Positions 25,957 to 31,844 of a DNA stretch of 33,649 bases are shown here, piece by piece. This DNA comes from Clostridia bacterium. Lineage in GTDB: Bacteria; Bacillota; Clostridia; Christensenellales; CAG-138. A model generated the notes under the pieces. It made no database searches. It saw only the letters and a list, made by a program, of their open reading frames with translations, and had not been told where the DNA came from. Both the position numbers and the translations under genes were made by a program. The stretch lies in the NCBI GenBank assembly GCA_030533005.1, contig JAUNJX010000025.1:1-33649 (forward strand). Reading direction: 5' to 3'. How positions within the stretch are numbered: the first letter of the stretch is position 1; each line of letters begins with the position of its first letter.

Positions 25957-27084
25957 CTATCGGTTGAGGAACACCATGTTCCGATCCGTTTCAAAATTGT
26001 TCACGCTATAAAGTATGAGCACCTCGTCGATGCCGTTTTTCCGCACATAATCCTGTACGGGGTCGCGGTAGTAGCGCATATCCAAAAGGTGGATTTCCTT
26101 ATAGTGCGCCGTCAAAAAGGGTGCGACGCAGTGGGCAAAGGAATCCTTGATGAGCAGCAGCTTTTTGCCCGTCCCCTCCCGCTCTATGATCTGGCGGGGG
26201 TGGTTGCCGCCTAAGAACACCGTATATTGATCCTGCTTTGCAAGGTTTTCCCGCACATACACGCCATCCTGCGTCGTGGCGGCGCCCTCCTCAAAGGTGG
26301 TCAGGGTACACGCATCGTCATGCGAGAAAAGCTCGATGGTATCCGGCTGCACCCACCACGCGCCGGAGCGCGCGCGGGTCGTGCCGCAAAAGCTCTCGCT
26401 CACGCGTTCGCGGGTGTAGCTGTCCAAGGCGTTTGGCGCAAAGCCAAGGCCCTGCGCCAACGCCGTGTAGGCATAATACGCCCCCAAGGACGTAGGATGA
26501 TGATCCGTACGGTAATAGATATATTCCCCGCTGTGCGCCCGCATCACCGGCGCAAGCTCGATCGGCGTCACGTTTGCAAGCGCGGCATACGCGTCGGCGA
26601 TCACCTGCTCCTGCGCGCCGTCGGCCGCATAGCGCGGCAGCAGATCGTCGTAAATGCATATGCTGTTGGGCAGCAGCGCCACATATACCGGCACGCCGGC
26701 CTCCAAGGCAAAGCGATTGACGCTTTTGACATTGGCGTCTACAGCCGTGATCGCGGCGGGCTTTTCGATCAAATAATCCTTCTTCGCCAGATACACGCCG
26801 CCGTTTTCCTTTTTGCCCGCCGCGCGTTCCGCGCTGGCCTTCATGCCCACCCAGACGTCCCTGTGCACAAACTGATCGGTAAAATACTCCTCAAATTGCA
26901 GCGTCCAGCCCGGTTCATCCAGCAGCAGGGCTCGCAGCGAGAAAGGCGGCTTCTGATCTAGCACACGGTTTTCCGCGGCGCTAAACGCCCTGTCGGGCGA
27001 AAAGAGGTTGGCGACGGTCAAAATGGCGATCACGCCAAGAAATGCCCACACCGTAAGCGGGATTTGCACTTTTTTCTTTTCCAT
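25957..27084 (-). CDS. DHHW/AlgX-like O-acyltransferase partner
   Basis: A 375-aa protein of the DHHW family, related to AlgJ/AlgX-type extracytoplasmic acetyltransferases. One N-terminal transmembrane helix (about 10-28) places the rest outside. The segment FSAAENRVLDQKPPFS and QFEEYFTDQFVHRD is typical of the family N-terminus. The catalytic motif reads TDHHPTSLGAYYAY near residue 193, with Asp-His intact, and a Ser motif KDSFAHCVAPFL lies near 313. These match the Asp/His and Ser of the SGNH-like fold in AlgX. ATG 27084 has GGGAGGGGA close upstream. It lies 14 nt after the MBOAT gene. Probable role: to take an acyl group delivered through the MBOAT protein and pass it to a surface polymer (inference from AlgI/AlgJ pairs). 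Confidence 0.87.
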   Translation of the reverse strand: MEKKKVQIPLTVWAFLGVIAILTVANLFSPDRAFSAAENRVLDQKPPFSLRALLLDEPGWTLQFEEYFTDQFVHRDVWVGMKASAERAAGKKENGGVYLAKKDYLIEKPAAITAVDANVKSVNRFALEAGVPVYVALLPNSICIYDDLLPRYAADGAQEQVIADAYAALANVTPIELAPVMRAHSGEYIYYRTDHHPTSLGAYYAYTALAQGLGFAPNALDSYTRERVSESFCGTTRARSGAWWVQPDTIELFSHDDACTLTTFEEGAATTQDGVYVRENLAKQDQYTVFLGGNHPRQIIEREGTGKKLLLIKDSFAHCVAPFLTAHYKEIHLLDMRYYRDPVQDYVRKNGIDEVLILYSVNNFETDRNMVFLNR

Positions 27085-27098
27085 AGTCCCCTCCCGCA

Positions 27099-28517
27099 CT
27101 AAAATCTAAAATAGAGGAACGGATTGTAGCTTGCGTCCACGATGTACGCCGTGCAAAGGATCAAGCCCAGCAAGCACAGCATGGCCTCGCTTGCGCCATA
27201 CAAACGCGGCATGCGCGAGCGCAGCCTTCTCATCAGGTCACGGCACAGCGGCGTGCAGGCGATCAAGCCCACCGCCAATAGCGGCAGCCATTGCGTGAGC
27301 GCGTAGCGCGCCGTGTCGTCCACAAGCCCCGCTGCATGCACGCTAAAGAGGCTGCTCATATACCCGCCTATCGCCGAAAGCGAGGGTAGCGCAAAGATCA
27401 CCCAGCCCATCATCACAAAAAAGAAAGCATACAGCGTCGAAACCGCTTTGGGCAGCCGCCGCAAAACGTCCTTCAAGCAGTACTTTTCCAAAATCAGCAG
27501 CACGGCATAATACCCGCCCCACAGGACGAAATTCCAGCTTGCGCCGTGCCAAAATCCCGTCAGCAGCCATACGATGCCGATGTTGAGGATGTGCCGCAGT
27601 ATGCTGCACCGATTGCCGCCAAGAGGGATATAGAGGTATTCTTTGAACCATGTACCCAGGGAAATATGCCATCTTTTACCCCAAAACTCCGTGACGCTCC
27701 TGGAAAGATACGGATAATTGAAGTTGATCTGGAATTCAAAGCCAAACATGCGGCCAAGGCCGATGGCCATGTCGGAATACCCGCCAAAGTCGAAATAGAT
27801 TTGCAGGGTGTAGGCGACGATACCCATCCACGCGCCCAGCACGCTGCGCCCGTCCGCCGGAAGCGCCGAAAAGGTCTCCCAAAGCTGGCCGAATGCGTTT
27901 GCAAGCAACACCTTCTTTGCAAGGCCGATCATGAAGCACACCACGCCGCTGCGGAATTTTTCCATGCTTTCGCCGCGCGTATCAAGCTGTTCGGCAATGG
28001 TTTTATACCGCACGATAGGGCCCGCGATCAGCTGCGGGAAAAGGGATACATAGAGTGCGAATTTGGCATAGCTTTTCTGCACGTCCGCATCCCCTCGATA
28101 CACGTCGATGGCGTAGGACATGCTTTGGAAGGTATAAAAGGATATGCCCAGCGGCAGCGCAACGCCCAACGGCCGCAGCCTTCCCTGCCACACGGGCAGC
28201 AGCGCAAGGTTTTCAATGAAAAAGTCCGTATACTTAAAAAAGCACAGCACCAGCAGGTTGAAGGCTACGCTCCACCCCACCAGACGCTTCGCTTTTTCCG
28301 GCTCGCGTTCCCGCAGCTTTCCCACCTGTGCGCCAAAGAAGAAATTCGCCGTAATGGAAAAAAGCATCACCACAAGATACAGCGGTTCGCCAAAGCTATA
28401 GAACAAGAGGCTAAAAACCAGCAGCACAGCCGCCCTGTACCTGGGCGGACACAAAAAATAGCACAATAGTACCGCCGGTAAAAAGGCATATAAAAAAACA
28501 AGGCTGCTAAAAACCAT
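27099..28517 (-). CDS. MBOAT family O-acyltransferase (AlgI/PatA-like)
   Basis: A 472-aa polytopic membrane protein of the MBOAT family. About ten hydrophobic segments are visible. Family markers include FFKYTDFF, LPLGISFYTFQSMSYAIDVYRG, LFPQLIAGPIVRY, FDFGGYSDMAIGLG and FWGKRWHISLGTWF. The catalytic His lies in LTGFWHGASWNF near residue 319. In alginate and peptidoglycan O-acetylation such proteins move acyl groups from cytosolic acyl-CoA across the membrane to a partner. It heads the leftward operon with DHHW and SGNH genes. ATG 28517 has a GGAG-type ribosome binding site and a GC-rich hairpin (28530-28546) in the leader just before it. The polymer target is unknown; no polysaccharide synthesis genes are in the window. 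Confidence 0.94.
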   Translation of the reverse strand: MVFSSLVFLYAFLPAVLLCYFLCPPRYRAAVLLVFSLLFYSFGEPLYLVVMLFSITANFFFGAQVGKLREREPEKAKRLVGWSVAFNLLVLCFFKYTDFFIENLALLPVWQGRLRPLGVALPLGISFYTFQSMSYAIDVYRGDADVQKSYAKFALYVSLFPQLIAGPIVRYKTIAEQLDTRGESMEKFRSGVVCFMIGLAKKVLLANAFGQLWETFSALPADGRSVLGAWMGIVAYTLQIYFDFGGYSDMAIGLGRMFGFEFQINFNYPYLSRSVTEFWGKRWHISLGTWFKEYLYIPLGGNRCSILRHILNIGIVWLLTGFWHGASWNFVLWGGYYAVLLILEKYCLKDVLRRLPKAVSTLYAFFFVMMGWVIFALPSLSAIGGYMSSLFSVHAAGLVDDTARYALTQWLPLLAVGLIACTPLCRDLMRRLRSRMPRLYGASEAMLCLLGLILCTAYIVDASYNPFLYFRF

Positions 28518-28562
28518 ATTCGCTCCGCCGCGCGCCTTAGGCGCGCAAATTTATACAAATAC

Positions 28563-28591
28563 ATTATCCGACAAAATGCGCCGCATTACAA
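28563..28591 (-). promoter_or_regulatory. Candidate promoter of the MBOAT operon
   Basis: Minus strand TTGTAA (28591-28586), 17-nt spacer, GATAAT (28568-28563). The leader then carries a GCGCGCC/GGCGCGC hairpin (28546-28540 with 28536-28530) ending 12 nt before the start codon. Confidence 0.5.
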
Positions 28592-28662
28592 CTATATCTT
28601 TTTTATGCCCCCTGTTCCATGACGGAATTGCGGCGCATGCAGCCCGGCGCAGCTTTTTTGCG

Positions 28663-28691
28663 TTGCATTTTGCCCTTTCATATTGTATAAT
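28663..28691 (+). promoter_or_regulatory. tRNA-Ser promoter
   Basis: TTGCAT (28663-28668), 17-nt spacer, consensus TATAAT (28686-28691), 29 nt before the tRNA 5' end. Confidence 0.65.
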
Positions 28692-28720
28692 TTCATCTGC
28701 GTCCTTATGACGCATGGCAC

Positions 28721-28809
28721 GGAGCGGTATCGAAGCGGTCATAACGGGGCTGACTCGAAATCAGTTTGACGGAAACGTCACGTGGGTTCGAATCCCACCC
28801 GCTCCGCCA
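28721..28809 (+). tRNA. tRNA-Ser(CGA)
   Basis: An 89-nt class II tRNA. The acceptor stem GGAGCGG pairs with CCGCTCC, with discriminator G and encoded CCA. The 7-nt anticodon loop CTCGAAA gives anticodon CGA, reading UCG. A long variable arm (TTTGACGGAAACGTCA) and the T arm GTGGGTTCGAATCCCAC complete it. Long variable arm plus G discriminator are typical of tRNA-Ser. Confidence 0.97.
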
Positions 28810-28854
28810 AAATAGGAAAAAGGGTACTGCCAAGTATCCTTTTTCCTATTTTGG
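28807..28854 (+). terminator. Long perfect hairpin starting at the tRNA CCA
   Basis: A 22-bp stem (28807-28828 with 28833-28854, one G-U pair) around a GCCA loop uses the CC of the tRNA CCA end as its first bases. The second arm contains TTTTT and TTTT runs. It may terminate the tRNA transcript, but the stem is much longer than needed and is flush with the mature 3' end. Confidence 0.7.
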
Positions 28855-28866
28855 AGCTATCATTGC

Positions 28867-29019
28867 GTGGGATTCGAAGCCGCGTCCGAGCGATAGCGAG
28901 GAAAATTGCAACGGTGTTGCGATTTTAGCGGCCGGCTTTTGCGAACAGGCGAATTGCGCCGCGTGAAACGCAAGCAAGTTTGCCGATGTGAGCAAAAGAA
29001 ATCCCACCCGCGTCCACCA
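28867..29019 (+). repeat. Split tRNA 3'-end-like element
   Basis: GTGGGATTCGAAGCCGCGTCC (start 28867) resembles the T arm of the adjacent tRNA with one inserted A, and AATCCCACCCGCGTCCACCA (29000-29019) resembles a tRNA 3' end with CCA. The heptamer CGCGTCC occurs at both ends (28881-28887 and 29009-29015). Between them is about 110 nt with an 11-bp hairpin (28902-28912 with 28916-28926). No gene product is evident. I infer a tRNA-derived or tRNA-targeting repeat; it is too short for an integrated element. Confidence 0.5.
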
Positions 29020-29046
29020 CATCGTCAACATGAAGTTGATACAATG

Positions 29047-29073
29047 AATCCCGCTTCCTTACGAGGCGGGATT
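29047..29073 (+). other. Hairpin
   Basis: AATCCCGC (29047-29054) pairs perfectly with GCGGGATT (29066-29073) around an 11-nt loop, followed by TGTCATAT rather than a clear T-run. It could be a weak terminator for anything transcribed through the tRNA region. Confidence 0.5.
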
Positions 29074-29111
29074 TGTCATATAGATCATCTTTGATTCGTA
29101 TAATAACATAA

Positions 29112-29153
29112 AATGAAAAGGAATAGCGGCACTCAAGCAAGCACCGCTATTCC
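29112..29153 (-). terminator. Minus-strand hairpin with T-rich tail
   Basis: On the minus strand GGAATAGCGG (29153-29144) pairs perfectly with CCGCTATTCC (29129-29120) and is followed by TTTTCATTTT. This is a plausible intrinsic terminator for a leftward transcript through 29200-29400. The T-run makes the minus orientation more likely than plus. Confidence 0.5.
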
Positions 29154-29200
29154 ACACCCTGTAAGGCAGGGGGGGCTGTGCCTTACTCCAGCCTTTTTTA

Positions 29201-29389
29201 TCATACAAAACCTTGTTTGTGAATGCAAGTGTTAAGTTGTTGTTTTTCAACAAGAATGGCCGTTCCTGACATAATCACACCTACTGCTTCTGAAGCAGCG
29301 TGTAAATTAGCTTTGGCAGAATCCGGGAATGCGGAAGGATTCTTACCCGCTGTAATTTGAAACACGGCTACCCTATTGCATGCGGCCAT
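29201..29389 (-). CDS. Doubtful small ORF in an AT-richer patch
   Basis: A possible 62-aa protein, unrecognised. Its composition is protein-like (FQITAGKNPSAFPDSAKANL, then EAVGVIMSGTAILVEKQQ), and its codons are richer in A/T than those of neighbouring genes. No ribosome binding site precedes the ATG at 29389; an internal GTG with AGGG upstream would give 54 aa. A stop codon lies directly before the ATG. A terminator-like hairpin follows 48 bp downstream. It could be a remnant of a larger foreign gene, a small peptide gene, or chance. Confidence 0.2.
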   Translation of the reverse strand: MAACNRVAVFQITAGKNPSAFPDSAKANLHAASEAVGVIMSGTAILVEKQQLNTCIHKQGFV

Positions 29390-29627
29390 TCATGGAGGTC
29401 AATTGCCCGGGATTGGCGCATAGTCGTCCCCCGGCGGGGCGGCGGTGCCCGCCACGGGGGATATGCCCGTATGGGCGTGGTTGTTCGGTTGGTTGTGGGC
29501 ATAACAAATACGCTACCCGTGCGTGCGGCGCAAAAGGCATAGTTAAAATGCGCATGCTTTTCGCGCATATCTAAATCCGATCAGTATGTAATGTCGGAGC
29601 AAGCTGCATATGGCTTGCTCCGTTTTT
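29390..29627 (+). ncRNA. Candidate structured non-coding RNA
   Basis: A block with no credible ORF, many nested helices and a terminator. The outer helix is GCGCAT/ATGCGC (29416-29421 with 29548-29553). Inside are a 12-bp GC helix with a 2-nt bulge (29427-29438 with 29448-29461) and TATGCCC/GGGCATA (29462-29468 with 29497-29503). An alternative hairpin ATGCGC/GCGCAT (29548-29553 with 29563-29568) competes with the outer helix. A strong terminator ends it at 29596-29627. The 5' end is not defined and no clear promoter is visible. Size and layout would suit a known structured class such as the raiA-motif RNA of Firmicutes, but I cannot confirm this. Confidence 0.45.
29596..29627 (+). terminator. 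Intrinsic terminator of the structured block
   Basis: GGAGCAAGC (29596-29604) pairs perfectly with GCTTGCTCC (29613-29621) and is followed by GTTTTT. It ends 14 bp before the promoter of the next gene, so it must terminate transcription coming from upstream, where no protein gene lies. Confidence 0.88.
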
Positions 29628-29640
29628 GTGCAAACGCGTA

Positions 29641-29670
29641 TTTACAACTCGTCGTGTATCCGTATACAAT
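29641..29670 (+). promoter_or_regulatory. Promoter of the dual-HTH regulator gene
   Basis: TTTACA (29641-29646), 18-nt spacer, TACAAT (29665-29670), about 30 nt before the start codon. Confidence 0.65.
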
Positions 29671-29699
29671 GGAAAGAAACGAAGGAAAAGGATCCGTGC

Positions 29700-30908
29700 A
29701 TGCACTATATATCTACAAAGGAAGCCGCCGAAAAATGGGGCGTTTCCGCGCGCAACGTCCAGCGGCTCTTAATGCAGGGGCGTCTTGCGGGTGCTAAAAA
29801 GTATGGAAATTATTGGATGATCCCCGCGGACAGCGAAAAACCGCAGGATCCGCGCCGGGCGCGCAAGCGGGCGGCGACGCGTCCGTTCTATACCTTGCCG
29901 CGCCAATGCCCGCTTTTGATCATGACCACGTTGTACACCGTGCCCGGGAGCGCCGATGCGGTGACGGAATCGCTTGCGTATGATGCGGAAGCCCAGACCT
30001 TGTTTCGCATGGAGCTTACCTTTCTGCGGGGGGATATCGACGGCGCGAGCGCGTTGCTGGATACATTGCCCTTGGATGCGGCGCGGCCGGATCTGTTCAG
30101 CGCCATAGCCTTTTGGCGCTGTATGTGCGCACTGCATCGCAGCGACGTGCAGGCATGGCTTTTTTACAAACAAAAGCTGCAGCAAATGACCTGCCGGACG
30201 GAATGGGAAGCGGCGCAGCGGGACTTTTGGCTGGGCAGCACCGATCTTGCGCTATATGACGTCAACAGCTTGCCGGACTGGTTTTGCGCGGGCGATTTTG
30301 ATCCGCTGCCCAAAGACGCTTATCCCACGGCGCGGTTTTCCTATATAAAGTATGCGATACTGACCAATCAAAACGCGCAGGCCGCCTTGCTTGTCAAGCC
30401 TTTACTTTCCGAGTGCCGCGCGGAGGGCGCATTGGTCGCGGAAATCTATGGCCGTGCCATCATCGCTACATCCTTTCTTGAATATGGCGATATGCCCGCC
30501 GCTATCAAAGAGATCGATCGAGCCATCGAACTTGCCTTGCCTGACCGGCTGTATGCGCCGTTGGCGGACTACAGAGACAATCTGGGTACGCTATTGGACG
30601 AACGGCTCGCCCTTACGGATAAGGAGGCGCTAAAGGCGGTCAAGGCGCTGAGCAAGCAGGTAAGCGTGGGATGGGCGGCGCTCAACAGAGAGCTTCGCGG
30701 CCTTATCAATACCACGAATCTGACACAGCAGGAGCATCACGCCGCCAAGCTGGCGGTCAAGGGCTTGACAAACGCGGAGATCGCGGAGAGGATGCACGTT
30801 TCGGTCAATACGATCAAGCGATACATCAGCGAGGCGATCAGCAAAACCGGGGCGCGGGATCGCAGCGAGCTTGTCAAATACCTTGCGATGGAATTTTTGG
30901 TCGAATGA
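29700..30908 (+). CDS. Transcriptional regulator with N-terminal HTH and C-terminal LuxR-type HTH
   Basis: A 402-aa cytosolic protein. The N-terminus (3-29, YISTKEAAEKWGVSARNVQR) is an excisionase/MerR-like helix-turn-helix, followed by the usual GAKKYGNYWMIP wing and KPQDPR. The middle (about 80-330) is helical and TPR-like with no recognised ligand domain. The C-terminus (about 341-395) is a LuxR/GerE HTH: LTQQEHHAAKLAVKGLTNAEIAERMHVSVNTIKRYI. No receiver domain or autoinducer domain is visible. ATG 29700 has AAGGA 7-8 nt upstream and follows its own promoter; the frame extends to 29610 but that region is promoter and terminator. It precedes the Lgt-like operon on the same strand by 141 nt, so that operon is a possible target. 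Confidence 0.88.
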   Translation: MHYISTKEAAEKWGVSARNVQRLLMQGRLAGAKKYGNYWMIPADSEKPQDPRRARKRAATRPFYTLPRQCPLLIMTTLYTVPGSADAVTESLAYDAEAQTLFRMELTFLRGDIDGASALLDTLPLDAARPDLFSAIAFWRCMCALHRSDVQAWLFYKQKLQQMTCRTEWEAAQRDFWLGSTDLALYDVNSLPDWFCAGDFDPLPKDAYPTARFSYIKYAILTNQNAQAALLVKPLLSECRAEGALVAEIYGRAIIATSFLEYGDMPAAIKEIDRAIELALPDRLYAPLADYRDNLGTLLDERLALTDKEALKAVKALSKQVSVGWAALNRELRGLINTTNLTQQEHHAAKLAVKGLTNAEIAERMHVSVNTIKRYISEAISKTGARDRSELVKYLAMEFLVE

Positions 30909-30973
30909 ATTGGTTCTTTTTTTGCTGTTTTCGGGTCATGCAGGAATCGAAAAAAATCCTTATACTATAAATG

Positions 30974-30979
30974 TATAAT
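30974..30979 (+). promoter_or_regulatory. Possible -10 box before the Lgt-like gene
   Basis: Consensus TATAAT in an AT-rich stretch (30958-30985), 71 nt before the start codon. I find no matching -35 at the proper spacing, and no clear terminator separates the regulator gene from it, so the Lgt-like operon could also be read from upstream. Confidence 0.3.
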
Positions 30980-31049
30980 ACTATGGAAATTTGTGCTTAA
31001 AAAGTCAGCTTCGCTATTTTTACCTTGCGTACGCGACGGCGGGAGAGGG

Positions 31050-31844
31050 GTGATCCGTTTGTACCCTGTGCTGCATATCGGTGACTTGCATGTTACCGGG
31101 TATTGGCTGATGACCGCTTTGGGCGTTGCGGCTGCCGCGTCTTATGTTGCGCTGACCTGTCGCGGCGGCAAGGTCGGGCAGGTTGCTTGGTATCATATGT
31201 GGACGCTCTTTTGCATTGCCCTGATGGCGGCCTTCATAGGCGGCAAGCTTGCGGGGATGCTTGTAAACGCACCGGGCATTCTAAGGGATTGGCGCGTCTA
31301 CAAGGCCGATCCTGCGGCGCTTTGGGCGGCATTGACCGCCGGACGCTCCTTTTATGGCGGCTTTTTGCTGCTGGTGGCTTCGCTTTGGTGGTACAGTCGC
31401 GCAAACGGCCTGCCGCTTGACGACGTGGGCGCGATCCTTACGCCGTCCGTTCCCTTGTACGCGGCGTTTGGGCGAGTGGGCTGCTTTTTAGGCGGCTGCT
31501 GCTACGGCGTGCCGGTCAGCTGGGGCGTCGTGTTCCCGGAAGGCTCGCTTGCGCCTGCGGGCGTTCCGCTGTTTCCAAGCCAGCTTGCCGAGGCTGCCGT
31601 GCAATTTCTGTTATTTATCGTACTTGCGGTGCTTACGCGGCGAATCAGGCAAAAGTGGCTGATCTTTCCTTTGTACCTTGGCGGCTACGCGGTGATGCGC
31701 TTTCTATTGGAGTTTTGGCGGGGCGATCCCGAACGCGGGGTATGGCTGCTCTCCGCGGGGCAGTGGACGAGCATGCTGCTGCTGGCGGTGGCAGCCATCA
31801 TCGTGTGGACGCGCTTACACAAACAATACGGTGCGCCCGCATGA
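31050..31844 (+). CDS. Lgt-like prolipoprotein diacylglyceryl transferase family protein
   Basis: A 264-aa polytopic membrane protein of the Lgt fold: HIGDLHVTGYWL near the N-terminus, about seven hydrophobic segments, FPSQLAEAA and RFLLEFWRGD near residue 216. Canonical Lgt moves diacylglyceryl from phosphatidylglycerol to the lipobox Cys. The signature GRxxNFxNxExxG is replaced here by GRVGCFLGGCCYG (141-153). The Arg remains, but the Asn and Glu are changed and three Cys appear. The HGG block becomes SFYGG (His to Tyr). So it may be a paralogue with altered chemistry, and a canonical lgt may exist elsewhere. The start GTG 31050 has GGGAG 4 nt upstream; TTG 31059 is possible. Its stop overlaps the start of the Lnt-like gene (ATGA). 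Confidence 0.8.
   Translation: MIRLYPVLHIGDLHVTGYWLMTALGVAAAASYVALTCRGGKVGQVAWYHMWTLFCIALMAAFIGGKLAGMLVNAPGILRDWRVYKADPAALWAALTAGRSFYGGFLLLVASLWWYSRANGLPLDDVGAILTPSVPLYAAFGRVGCFLGGCCYGVPVSWGVVFPEGSLAPAGVPLFPSQLAEAAVQFLLFIVLAVLTRRIRQKWLIFPLYLGGYAVMRFLLEFWRGDPERGVWLLSAGQWTSMLLLAVAAIIVWTRLHKQYGAPA

Noticed and set aside
28766..29031. Two overlapping small ORFs containing RGFESHP/RGFESHA
   Set aside because: These peptides come from translating the tRNA T arm and the tRNA-like repeat on either strand, a known source of false genes.
29357..29574. Several 60-66-codon ORFs on both strands in the structured block
   Set aside because: They overlap in nearly all frames, have Arg/Pro/Gly-rich composition and lie over paired helices; an RNA explains the region better.
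28721..29700. Integrated mobile element at the tRNA-Ser gene
   Set aside because: No integrase, relaxase or transposase is present and the interval is under 1 kb; at most a small repeat or relic.
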